DNA from: Trebonia sp963759545
Lineage (GTDB): Bacteria > Actinomycetota > Actinomycetes > Streptosporangiales > Streptosporangiaceae
DNA: 64,000 nucleotides
Assembly: GCA_963759545.1 (NCBI GenBank)
Contig: CAVXAB010000025.1
Coordinates: 1 to 64,000 of the forward strand
Reading direction: 5' to 3'
Part shown: positions 33,464-42,894 of the stretch, one piece after another
How the letters are laid out: every line of letters begins with the position of its first letter
How positions within the stretch are numbered: position 1 is the stretch's first letter
Made by a program: the position numbers and the translations under genes
Notes under the pieces: model-generated
What the model saw: only the letters and a program-made list of their open reading frames with translations
Told to the model about the DNA's origin: nothing
Databases searched by the model: none

Positions 33464-34815
33464 CAATTTCCTCCCGAGGTTTCCGTGAGCCCGAGGTTCG
33501 CGCCGAGCCGCGGCCGCAGCAGCTCCAGGTCGGTCGCGTGCACGCTGGTCAACGAGTCAAGATCGATACGTCCGAACGACTTCTGCTGACTTTGGGACGC
33601 GAGGTACAAGACGTGCGCGGCGGCGAAGCCCATCGCCGAGCAGGGCCCCATCACCCGCACGCTGGACAGCGCGGCGGCGTCGCCGTCGATGCACCGCCCC
33701 GCGGCGATGAGGTTGTGCGCACCCGGCGGCAGCATGGACCGCAGCGGCACGTAGTGCACGTGATCGGCGGGGAACATCTCCCACACGTAGCCGTCGCTGC
33801 GGTCGTGCAGTTCCACCGGCCACGCTGTCCGCGCCACCGCGTCGGCAAAGGCGGCGCCCGACCGCACCTCGTCGACCGTGAGCTGGTGCGCACCGCGGAT
33901 CCAGCGCGTCTGCCGGCGCCCGGGGAACCCGTAGGCCCGCACCCGCGCCTCGCCGAAGGCCTTCGGGAACTCGGACTTGAGCAGCGCGATCGCCGCGTCC
34001 GCCTGGTCGCGCCCCTCGAACATCGCCCGCGCCGCGTCGACGGGGTCGAGCGGCGCGTCGATGTGCGTCACGTTCAGCACCGCGGTACCGCGCCCGGGGA
34101 AGAAGAAGGCGAGGCCGCCGCGCCGCAGCAGCCCGAACTCCTCGCCCCTGGCGGCGAACAGCGCGTCGATCTCACCGGGCTCAGGCTTGTGCGCCTCGTC
34201 GAGGTTCTCCACGATGACCTGCTGGCTGCCGTAGATCGGCCGCGACGGCACCCAGCAGGGCAGCCCGGCCTGCCACGTCAGCGCCGCGTCACCCGACGCG
34301 TCCACGTAGCCGGCCGCGCGCACCCGCACGTCCCCGTACCTGGTGGCGAGGCCAACGGCGGAGACAAAACCGTCGCGCAGCACCACCTCGCCGAGTACCG
34401 CGCCGGTGACGACCTGGATCCCGAGGTCGCGTACGGTCCGCTCGAGCCACCGCCCGAGCGCGACCTCGTTGTAGAAAACCGTCGTGGTGTGCCCGCGCGC
34501 GAAGTACAGGTCTCCGGCGGGTTCAAGCGAGGCGAATATGTCGTCAAACACGCCGTGCGTGAGCTGCGCGTAGCCGGGCGCGTTGCCGAATACCCCGGCG
34601 AACAATCCGATCAGCGAGTGCACCATCTGCCCGCCGATCAGCGGCAGCGAGTCGACAAGCACCACAGACCGCCCGAGCCGCGCCGACTCGATCGCGGCGG
34701 AGCACCCGGCGATCCCCGCGCCGACGACGCAGACGTCCGCGGTGATCTCGTGCACGGACCCGGAGGCAGGCCGCGTCACCGCGTCCAGCCGTAGCTCTGT
34801 AAGTTCATGCGGCAT
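33463..34815 (-). CDS. FAD-dependent oxidoreductase (FAD_oxidored family)
   Basis: 450 residues. The N-terminal dinucleotide-binding motif DVCVVGAGIAGCSAAIESARLG is followed by VVLVDSLPLIGGQMVHSL; YVDASGDAALTWQAGLP and a C-terminal FAD-binding end (HNLIAAGRCIDGDAAALSSVRVMGPCSAMG) identify the PF12831 family. It probably oxidises a hydroxy or amino substrate before or after the aconitase-X step. It is the first gene of the eight-gene operon and follows the LysR gene by 83 bases, which hold a LysR-type box. ATG 34815 is chosen at the start of the conserved sequence; the ribosome site is weak. Confidence 0.85.
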   Translation of the reverse strand: MPHELTELRLDAVTRPASGSVHEITADVCVVGAGIAGCSAAIESARLGRSVVLVDSLPLIGGQMVHSLIGLFAGVFGNAPGYAQLTHGVFDDIFASLEPAGDLYFARGHTTTVFYNEVALGRWLERTVRDLGIQVVTGAVLGEVVLRDGFVSAVGLATRYGDVRVRAAGYVDASGDAALTWQAGLPCWVPSRPIYGSQQVIVENLDEAHKPEPGEIDALFAARGEEFGLLRRGGLAFFFPGRGTAVLNVTHIDAPLDPVDAARAMFEGRDQADAAIALLKSEFPKAFGEARVRAYGFPGRRQTRWIRGAHQLTVDEVRSGAAFADAVARTAWPVELHDRSDGYVWEMFPADHVHYVPLRSMLPPGAHNLIAAGRCIDGDAAALSSVRVMGPCSAMGFAAAHVLYLASQSQQKSFGRIDLDSLTSVHATDLELLRPRLGANLGLTETSGGN

Positions 34816-34873
34816 GTCTGGGACGTTAAATCTGCGCAAGCCGCGTAACAAGAAAAAGATATGTCTATCGGGA

Positions 34874-34888
34874 ATAAACGCGATTTAT
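34874..34888. promoter_or_regulatory. Candidate LysR box before the FAD/AcnX/Liv operon
   Basis: ATAAA-CGCGA-TTTAT is a perfect inverted repeat of the T-N11-A LysR type (T 34875, A 34887) in the short AT-rich gap between the LysR stop and the FAD oxidoreductase start. Confidence 0.5.
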
Positions 34889-34898
34889 ACGGCGCAGG

Positions 34899-35843
34899 TT
34901 AAAGGCGCTGCGCGGTCTCCATGATGAGCCTTCGCAGCCAGGCGTGCGCCGGGTCGTCGTCGTATTGCCTGTGCCACCAAAGCGCCTCGACGATCGGCTC
35001 CGCCTCGCCCGGGCACTCGAGCACGCGCAGGTTCGCTGAGGCCGCGAGCCTGGTCGCCAGCCGCTCCTGCATCAGCGCGACCCGGTCGGTGCCCGTGACG
35101 AAAAAGGGCACCGCGAGGTAGCTCTCCACCCGCACGGCGATCCTCGGCTGCAGGTCGAGCTGGGCGAGTTGCCGCATGACGGGCACCGAGGCGAACCCCC
35201 GCGGCCCCGCCCGGTAATAAGGTGCGACCCACGGCAGCCCCGCCAGGTCGCGCACGCGCAGCGCGGTGCCGCCGTCGAGCACGGGGTTGTCGCCGTCGAG
35301 CACGCACACCCACCGGTCGCGGAACAGTTCCGCCGACCGCGTGTCCGGCAGCGAGAACCCGTTCGTCGGCGGCGCGACCATGCCGTCCACGAACCGGATG
35401 CCGTCGGAGTACTCGGTGGCGAGCGACTCGCGCACCAGCCGGATGTGCAGCCGGGCGCGCGGCGCCGCGCGCTGCACCGCCTGGGAGAGCGCCTCGCCGA
35501 TCACCATGATCGTGTAGTCGGCCATGACGAGGGTGAACTCGCGGTCCGAAGTCTTCTGGTCGAACTCGGAGGACGCCGCGAACAGCCGCTCCGCGGCCGC
35601 GCAAACCGCCTCGACCTGCTGTGCGAGCTGTTCGCCGAGCGGCGTGAGCACGTACTCGCCGTGCTCGCGAATAAGCAATTCGTCGCCGAAGTGCCGCCGC
35701 AGCCGAGACAGCGACGCGCTGGCGGCAGGCTGGGTCACGCCAAGCCGCTGCGCCGCGCGCGTGACGCTACGCTCCCTGACCAGCTCGCGCAGCGCGACGA
35801 GCAGGTTCAGGTCCAGGTTGGCGAGGTGGGCGATGGGTCGCAT
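34899..35843 (-). CDS. LysR-family regulator (NodD/LinR-like) of the adjacent operon
   Basis: 314 residues. LDLNLLVALRELVRERSVTRAAQRLGVTQPAASASLSRLRRHFGDELLIREHGEYVLTPLG is the helix-turn-helix region of the NodD/NahR/LinR branch, whose members usually activate catabolic genes on sensing the substrate. The effector domain spans about residues 95-300. GGGAG precedes ATG 35843. The gene lies directly upstream of, and on the same strand as, the FAD/AcnX/Liv operon, a likely target; the box at 34874-34888 fits. Confidence 0.9.
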   Translation of the reverse strand: MRPIAHLANLDLNLLVALRELVRERSVTRAAQRLGVTQPAASASLSRLRRHFGDELLIREHGEYVLTPLGEQLAQQVEAVCAAAERLFAASSEFDQKTSDREFTLVMADYTIMVIGEALSQAVQRAAPRARLHIRLVRESLATEYSDGIRFVDGMVAPPTNGFSLPDTRSAELFRDRWVCVLDGDNPVLDGGTALRVRDLAGLPWVAPYYRAGPRGFASVPVMRQLAQLDLQPRIAVRVESYLAVPFFVTGTDRVALMQERLATRLAASANLRVLECPGEAEPIVEALWWHRQYDDDPAHAWLRRLIMETAQRL

Positions 35844-35943
35844 AATCTCCCCATCCAACGCCCGCCGCGCACCGCTGGCAATGTCTAGCGCCCACGAAGA
35901 AGCAGCCAGCCGCTGGTGCCCGGCCCGCAACGGCCGGCCAGCC

Positions 35944-36017
35944 GGCTGACTTGAGTAAGCGCTCCGCGAAATTGCCCCGCACGACCAGCTGGCTGACTTG
36001 AGTAAGCGCTCCGCGAA
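35944..36017. repeat. Two perfect 27-bp direct repeats
   Basis: Copies at 35944-35970 and 35991-36017 begin ggctgacttgagtaagcg and are identical; the five bases before each (cagc then c or t) also match. Start-to-start spacing is 47 bases. They lie 100-175 bases upstream of the LysR gene, so they could be paired regulator sites or a small duplication. The 375-base gap 35844-36218 contains no gene I can support. Confidence 0.8.
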
Positions 36018-36093
36018 GTCACGCTGCCCCGCCCTGCGGCCGCATTCCGGATATTTCATGAAATCGACCTCTTTCGCCAGCTCGGCGCTGGCG

Positions 36094-36138
36094 CCCGTGT
36101 GCCGTTGAGCCGCCATGGCCGGCTCAACGGCACACGGG
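36094..36138. repeat. Long perfect palindrome (19-bp arms)
   Basis: CCCGTGTGCCGTTGAGCCG and its complement enclose a 7-base centre (ccatggc), 45 bases in all, 81 bases upstream of the HtrA-like gene and upstream of the divergent LysR gene. Neither neighbour ends here, so a terminator is unlikely; a cruciform or large operator is possible. The arm sequence differs from elements A, B and C. Confidence 0.75.
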
Positions 36139-36218
36139 GAGGTCGCGCTCCGCGCGGCGTCCGCCGCACCCGCTCGCGATGACTTGGCTTTGTTGCTCTG
36201 TAATGATGTAATCAATGC

Positions 36219-37163
36219 ATGGGTAGCAGTGAACCCCTAGATGAGTACTCGCAAGTAGTCGTTAGCGTCGCCGAGCGGCTTACACCGAAGGTCGCGAGCC
36301 TGCGGGTGCCGCAGTCCCGGTCGTCGGGCCGCGGTTACGGTGAGAGCCTCGGGTCGGCGGTGGTGTTCACCGCCGACGGTTTCCTCCTCACGAACGCGCA
36401 CGTCGTCGGCCGGTCGGCCGGCGGGACCGCGGTCTTCTCCGATGGCACCACGTCGGCGTTCCAGGTCGTGGGCGCGGACCCGTTGTCGGACCTGGCGGTG
36501 GTCCGCGTAACGGGAGCCACGCCCGCGCCCGCCGAACTCGGGGAGGCCGACGGGCTCAAGGTGGGCCAGCTTGTCGTCGCGGTCGGCAGCCCGCTTGGAC
36601 TGGCTGGCTCGGTCACCGCGGGCGTGGTGAGCGCGCTCGGCCGGTCCCTGCCGGTGGGGGAGAACAGGATCATCGAGGACGTCATCCAAACGGACGCGGC
36701 GCTCAACCCGGGCAACTCCGGTGGCGCGCTTGCCGATTCCAATGCCCGGGTCGTCGGCATCAATACCGCGGTCGCCGGGACCGGGCTCGGGCTCGCCGTC
36801 CCGGTGAACGCGACGACCAGGCGGATCGTGTCGGCCCTGATGGCCGACGGCCGGGTGCGCCGCGCCTACCTCGGCGTGGCGGTGATGCCCGCGCCAGTGG
36901 CTCCCGTCTGGCGGCCGAAGCTCGGCGGGCGCGCCACTGGCCTGCGCGTCGCGTCGGTGGTGCCAGGCGGCCCCGCCGACCGTGCGGGCCTGCGCGTCGG
37001 AGACCTGCTGCTCACCGCCGGCGGCCGCGAAGTGGCGGCCGCGCAGGACCTGCAGCGGCTGATGTTCGCCGAGGCGATCGGCCACCCGTTCCCCGTCACG
37101 GTCATGCGCAACGGCGCCCTGGTAGACGTCATCGCGCAGCCAGCCGAGCTAGTCGCCGCGTAA
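36219..37163 (+). CDS. HtrA/DegP-like S1C serine protease, apparently cytosolic
   Basis: 314 residues. The trypsin-like domain has all three catalytic residues: His in LLTNAHVV, Asp in DPLSDLAVV and Ser in DAALNPGNSGGALAD. One PDZ domain follows (RAYLGVAVMPAPV, then VVPGGPADRAGLRVGDLLLTAGG). Unlike most HtrA proteins it begins almost directly with the protease domain and has no signal peptide or membrane anchor, so it probably works in the cytoplasm. No ribosome site precedes the ATG; AT-rich sequence up to the start suggests a leaderless message. Confidence 0.88.
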   Translation: MGSSEPLDEYSQVVVSVAERLTPKVASLRVPQSRSSGRGYGESLGSAVVFTADGFLLTNAHVVGRSAGGTAVFSDGTTSAFQVVGADPLSDLAVVRVTGATPAPAELGEADGLKVGQLVVAVGSPLGLAGSVTAGVVSALGRSLPVGENRIIEDVIQTDAALNPGNSGGALADSNARVVGINTAVAGTGLGLAVPVNATTRRIVSALMADGRVRRAYLGVAVMPAPVAPVWRPKLGGRATGLRVASVVPGGPADRAGLRVGDLLLTAGGREVAAAQDLQRLMFAEAIGHPFPVTVMRNGALVDVIAQPAELVAA

Positions 37164-37289
37164 CGCCGCCGTCCCGCTTAGCGCTCGTGGCCTGCCACCC
37201 GTCCATGATCGTGGGTCATCGCGGCGAAAGGCCTTAGATGGCCGGCAGTTTACCCCGCTATGTCCCGGTTTGCCGTGCTCGTTTTCGCG

Positions 37290-37334
37290 ATTGTGGGTCA
37301 TCCGCGGCGTATATCGCCGCGGATGACCCACAAT
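37290..37334. repeat. Palindromic element C (20-bp arms) between convergent genes
   Basis: ATTGTGGGTCATCCGCGGCG and its exact complement enclose tatat. A partial copy of the left arm (gatcgtgggtcatcgcggcg) lies 80 bases to the left at 37207-37226. It sits 38 bases behind the P-loop kinase gene and 126 bases behind the HtrA-like gene, so it may be a two-way terminator. A tgtcccgg flank on its left matches the flank of elements A and B. Confidence 0.8.
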
Positions 37335-37371
37335 AATTCCGGCGCGCAGCCGGGAGGCGCCGATAACCCAT

Positions 37372-37923
37372 TCAGGCGCTCGGGTGGGCGTAATGAAGCG
37401 GGTCGGCGAGGAAGCGGCTGATGTGCCGGCGACTGGTGAGGCGGATGAACGTGAGGTGGGCGTTGGCCGGGTCGGCGGCCGCGGCGCCGTACCGGTTGCG
37501 GTACCTGGCATGGTTGTGCCAGGCCCACGAGATGATGGACTTCTCCGGTACCCAGCTGAGGAAGTTCGCCAGCGGCTCGCGATTGCCGTTCCACAATTCC
37601 TGCCGGGTCACCGCACGGCGCACGGTGCGCCAGGTGACCTGGCGCATCACGGTTCTCCTGGGCAGGTCGAGCCAGACGACGGTATCCGCGCGGGCCCAGA
37701 CTATTGGCTGTACCGCGCTGTAGTTGCCGTCGATGACCCAGCCGTCCTGGCTGGTCCGCGTCGTGACCAGGCGCCGGAATTCTTCCCTGGGAAGAGGCTC
37801 CCAGCCGGGCTGGTGGAAGGCGCTGTCGAGTTCGAGATGCGGGACGCCGAGGCTGGCGGCCAGTTCCCTGGCCACCGTTGACTTGCCGGAACCGGAGTTT
37901 CCGACCACGGATACCCGTCGCAC
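37372..37923 (-). CDS. P-loop kinase-like ATPase (adenylate-kinase/FlaR-like)
   Basis: 183 residues from GTG 37923. Walker A is VVGNSGSGKSTVARELA, followed by HLELDSAFHQPGWEPLPREEFRRLV and DGWVIDGNYS, the pattern of small actinobacterial P-loop proteins related to adenylate kinase and the FlaR group. WLDLPRRTVMRQVTWRTVRRAV carries the arginine-rich lid. A nucleotide kinase activity is inferred; the substrate is unknown. The frame is open back to GTG 38040, which would add 39 basic residues; neither start has a ribosome site. Confidence 0.75.
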   Translation of the reverse strand: MRRVSVVGNSGSGKSTVARELAASLGVPHLELDSAFHQPGWEPLPREEFRRLVTTRTSQDGWVIDGNYSAVQPIVWARADTVVWLDLPRRTVMRQVTWRTVRRAVTRQELWNGNREPLANFLSWVPEKSIISWAWHNHARYRNRYGAAAADPANAHLTFIRLTSRRHISRFLADPLHYAHPSA

Positions 37924-38188
37924 GAACGCGGACCATAGCACGGTAAGGCGCGGCACTGCCAACAGGTTTCCCCAGGACCGTTTGGCGGCGCGGCGCAACA
38001 GTTTGCCGGATGAACTGCGAGAGCGCAAATCATTGTCCACAGGTGGTGGACAATTCCGGCGCGATATCCACAGGCGGTGAATTAGTTAAGCGGGGACAGG
38101 AAGTGATCGGGCACCGTGAAAGAGCGCCGACGGAGGGAGTGCCCTCGGGCGGCTAAAGACACGGTGTACCGGAAGGGGCTGGCAAGAA

Positions 38189-38821
38189 ATGAGCCAGGAC
38201 AATCACATCACGTTGCGCGGCTACCTGACCGCTGAGCCGACGCTCCATCAAAAGACGGCGACGGCGACGCCGGTCACCGAGATCAGGGTGGGCTCCACCC
38301 CGCGGCGACTGAACCGGGAGACGGGGGAGTGGCAGGACGCGCCGACGTCCTATTTTAGGATCAAGTGCTGGCGGCGGCTCGCCATCAACGCCGCGAGTTC
38401 GCTGCACAAGGGTGACATGGTGGTCGTACGTGGCCGCTTCTACATGAACAACTGGGTCGACAGCCAGCAGCGGCCGAGGTCGACCCTCGAGATCGAGGCG
38501 GACTCGCTTGGGCATGACCTTGCCTACGGCTGGTCGCACTACCTGCGCGGCACGCGGTCGCAGTCCGAGCGCGCGGACGGCGTCAACGCGGGCGAGATGG
38601 CCCGGCAGGACGTCGGGTCGGCCAACCCGGACTTCGGCGACGACGAATACTCCGGCGAAGGCGACCCGGGCGAGTCGCGTGCGGACGAGGCCGCCCTCAC
38701 TCCGGCCGTTTCGGTCACGGAGGGTGATGGCAATGGCGGCCTCGAGCCCGGCGACGCCCTGGCCGTGTCCGGCCTCACGGACGGTGACCGCCTGCCCGAG
38801 CCGGAAGCGGTGCCCTTCTAG
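38189..38821 (+). CDS. Single-stranded DNA-binding protein, paralogue type
   Basis: 210 residues. The OB-fold covers about 1-110 (NHITLRGYLTAEPTLHQ, SYFRIKCWRRLAINAASSLHKGDMVVVRGRFYMNNW). The tail is acidic and ends PEAVPF, a relaxed version of the DDDIPF tip that recruits repair and replication partners. The divergent N-terminus and lack of rpsF/rpsR neighbours suggest a second SSB, like SsbB of Streptomyces, used in chromosome segregation or stress, rather than the housekeeping copy. GGAAGGGG precedes the ATG. Confidence 0.88.
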   Translation: MSQDNHITLRGYLTAEPTLHQKTATATPVTEIRVGSTPRRLNRETGEWQDAPTSYFRIKCWRRLAINAASSLHKGDMVVVRGRFYMNNWVDSQQRPRSTLEIEADSLGHDLAYGWSHYLRGTRSQSERADGVNAGEMARQDVGSANPDFGDDEYSGEGDPGESRADEAALTPAVSVTEGDGNGGLEPGDALAVSGLTDGDRLPEPEAVPF

Positions 38822-39061
38822 GCGCCCGAAAGACCGTCTCTGACCTGGCGTAATGTCACTCCCTCGGATGTCGCGCGCCAATATTGGTTACGCATAGTGA
38901 CGAATATCGAATTCGCGCGGCATCCGATGAGGTGGCCACCAACCTGTGAATTCGGCCTGCGCACGCAACAGTTTGCATTTACTCTGCTACCTAGAGTTAC
39001 TTACAAGCGCTAAGCCAGTCCCAGACGTCGGGGAAGTCTAAGGAAGGCGACAGGCATCGGC

Positions 39062-40381
39062 ATGTCACCAGTCCAGGACCCGGCGAAGGAGCGGCAGCGG
39101 GAGCACCGCGGCGGCTTCCCGTGGCCATGGTCGTGGCAGTGCCCGCTGTTCTACGAGCCGCTTCCGCTCATCGCCTACGTGACTGGTGTCCTCGCCTGCT
39201 ACCTCGCGTTCACCGGCTGGGAAGCCGCGCACACCCCGGTCACTGCCGGAGACTTCGCGCTGTTCACCGCGTTGATGTGCTGCGGTGCCGTCTGCGTCGA
39301 GGCCAGCGGGCGGCTCGGGCAGCCCACCGGGGTCTGGCGGGACCTGTTGTCCGCCTGGTGGCTCCCGGTCGCGCTGCTGCTGCCGCCGCTGTACGCGCTG
39401 GCCGCGCCGGCCGTGCTCGGACTGCTCGGCTATATGCGAGTCAGTCGCGGCGCGGTGTACCGGCGGATATTCAGCAGTGCGGCGCTCGGCCTGTCCGGTG
39501 CGCTGGCCTCGGCCCTGTTCCGCTTGCTCCTTCCGGCGGCACCGCGGGGCCAGGCCGCGGCCTGGCTGACCTACCCGGGGCCGAACGTGTGGCTGCTGCG
39601 CCCGCAGCCGGCCGCGGCGGCGATCGTTTGCGCCGTCGTTTTCGGGCTGCTGAACGCCGGCCTGGTGGCGGTGGCCGCCTGGCTCGTCGACCCGGACACA
39701 AGGCTCAGCGACATGCTCTGGGACCGCGAGCGGATGCTGCTCGACCTGACCGAGACCTGCGTGGGCATCCTGGTCACGATCGCCTGCGCGCTCAGCACGC
39801 TGCTGCTCGCCGTCGCGCTGCCTCCCGTGGTCCTGCTCCAGCGCAGCCTGCTCCACTCGCAGCTCAAGACGCAGGCGCGCACCGATCCCAAGACCGGCGT
39901 GCTGAACGCGGGCGCCTGGCAGGGCGAGGCGACCCTCGCGGTCGACCGGGCGCGGCGACGCCGTGAGTGCCTCGCCGTGCTCCTCGTCGACGTCGACTAC
40001 TTCAAGCGGGTCAACGACACGCACGGGCACCTCACCGGCGACGCCGTGCTCCGCACGCTCGCCGCGGAGATGCGGCAGCAGGTGCGCGAGTCCGATCTAG
40101 TCGGCCGGTTCGGCGGCGAGGAGTTCGCGATCCTGCTCAGCGGCACCACGGCGACGGAGGCATACCTCGTCGCCGAGCGGATCCGCCGGGGCGTCGGCGT
40201 GGTCAGGGTTCTCACCAAGGACATGATCGTGGGCGTCACGGTCTCCATCGGCGTCGCGGTCCTCGGCAGCCACGGCGGCGACCTCGGTGAACTGCTCGAG
40301 GCCGCGGACGTGGCCCTGTACCGGGCCAAGCGCGCGGGCCGCGACCGGGTATGCCTCGCCAACCCGGCCGACAAACGCTAG
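39062..40381 (+). CDS. Membrane diguanylate cyclase (GGDEF)
   Basis: 439 residues. Six or more membrane helices occupy about residues 30-260 with no recognisable sensor family. The GGDEF domain follows: RTDPKTGVLNAGAW, VLLVDVDYFKRVNDTHGH and the active-site GRFGGEEFAILL. RESD five residues before the GGEEF is a standard inhibitory I-site (RxxD), so product feedback is expected. It makes cyclic-di-GMP, which in sporulating actinomycetes controls BldD and the timing of development. The 240-base upstream gap is AT-rich and probably carries its promoter. The end is followed by palindromic element B. Confidence 0.9.
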   Translation: MSPVQDPAKERQREHRGGFPWPWSWQCPLFYEPLPLIAYVTGVLACYLAFTGWEAAHTPVTAGDFALFTALMCCGAVCVEASGRLGQPTGVWRDLLSAWWLPVALLLPPLYALAAPAVLGLLGYMRVSRGAVYRRIFSSAALGLSGALASALFRLLLPAAPRGQAAAWLTYPGPNVWLLRPQPAAAAIVCAVVFGLLNAGLVAVAAWLVDPDTRLSDMLWDRERMLLDLTETCVGILVTIACALSTLLLAVALPPVVLLQRSLLHSQLKTQARTDPKTGVLNAGAWQGEATLAVDRARRRRECLAVLLVDVDYFKRVNDTHGHLTGDAVLRTLAAEMRQQVRESDLVGRFGGEEFAILLSGTTATEAYLVAERIRRGVGVVRVLTKDMIVGVTVSIGVAVLGSHGGDLGELLEAADVALYRAKRAGRDRVCLANPADKR

Positions 40382-40542
40382 CCGCGCCCCGTTCTCAGCG
40401 AGTGCGCCCCTGGAACGCCCGCAGCAGCCAGTGCCGTTTGCTTCAGTGCCGGGTGGTGGCGGGTGGCGGGTGACGGTGGGGACCGTGCGCGCGCTGGGAC
40501 GCGGCGCCCGCGGCAGGGCAAGGCGTAATCGAAAGGAATTTT

Positions 40543-40594
40543 CATGATCATGTGGATTCCGCATCTTATTAGCTGCTGAATCCACATGATCATG
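40543..40594. repeat. Palindromic element B, related to element A
   Basis: Outer arms CATGATCATGTGGATTC and the complement (17 bp, perfect) extend inward with two mismatches to a ttatta loop. The flank ccgggc...gccgccgggacaa resembles, in the opposite orientation, that of element A. It lies 162 bases behind the diguanylate cyclase gene, on the same side as A and C relative to their upstream genes. The rest of 40382-40667 shows no gene. Confidence 0.75.
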
Positions 40595-40667
40595 GCCGGG
40601 CGCGGAGCCGCCGGGACAACCCGGACATAACGGGCACGCGCGGGCCCGGTGCGAAAGCCGGGAGGGC

Positions 40668-40999
40668 CTAGGTCAACGGCATCGAGTACGGCAGCTGCCA
40701 GTCCTGCGCGAGCCTCTTGCCGCTGCCGTAGCTGACACGCCCCGTCGCGGGGTGAGTGGTGGCGCGGAATGATTTCTCAACCTGCTTGTTGTAAAACCAG
40801 GTGGCGCAGGGCCGAGGCTCGCGCACGGCGCTCGCCGAGGCTCGCGCACGGCGCTCGCCGAGGCTCGCGCACGGCGCTCGGGGTCGCCGCACGTATGCTG
40901 ACAGGTGGCAGAGGCGCAGCGCTTGTTGGAGTCGGGCTTATGGTTACTGCGGTCGCACTTCTTGAAGATGGCGCCCGCGCGGTGGGCGGCCAGAGTCAT
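40668..40999 (-). pseudogene. Decayed N-terminal fragment of a tyrosine recombinase/integrase
   Basis: Two minus-strand pieces in different frames fit the N-terminus of an actinobacterial phage-type integrase: AGAIFKKCDRSNHKPDSNKR with CASATCQHTCGDPER, then KQVEKSFRATTHPATG with YGSGKRLAQDWQL. A 23-bp triple repeat separates them; removing one copy restores a single frame. The core-binding and catalytic (R-H-R-Y) domains are missing, as the frame stops at 40668. No tRNA or att-like repeat is seen nearby. The family is recalled from sequence pattern, not searched. Confidence 0.55.
40812..40880. repeat. 23-bp perfect triple tandem repeat
   Basis: Three identical units (ccgaggctcgcgcacggcg plus four bases) at 40812, 40835 and 40858 lie inside the integrase remnant and put its two halves out of frame. 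Confidence 0.9.
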
Positions 41000-41016
41000 G
41001 ACCTGCAGCCTTCCCA

Positions 41017-41067
41017 GACTTAGCACTGACTTAGCACTGACAGAGCACTGACTTCGCACTGACTTAG
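41017..41067. repeat. 11-bp direct repeats upstream of ettA
   Basis: Four units of gacttagcact or close variants (41017, 41028, 41039, 41050) plus seven bases of a fifth, ending 49 bases before the ettA start. The period is about one helical turn, so the units face the same side of the DNA. It may be an array of regulator sites or a promoter-proximal microsatellite. Confidence 0.8.
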
Positions 41068-41115
41068 ACGTTGGTCGCAGGCCGCTGACCTGCGACAACA
41101 GGTAGGATAGGATAA

Positions 41116-42780
<1,665 letters not shown>

Positions 42781-42894
42781 GAAGTAGCAAGGCCCCATTC
42801 GGAGTCGTGCGACTCCTCCTGTGGCTGAGGTATCCGATGGGCTGCCGCTCGGCGAGTGGCAGCTCATCGGCATTATCCCGAACGGTTCCGTGTT

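Noticed and set aside
35949..35956. acttgagt in the 27-bp repeats as an HspR (HAIR) site
   Set aside because: Only the left half CTTGAGT is present; the required ACTCAAG at seven bases is missing in both copies.
40382..41115. Attachment site or tRNA for the integrase remnant
   Set aside because: No tRNA-like fold or flanking direct repeat could be found near the remnant.
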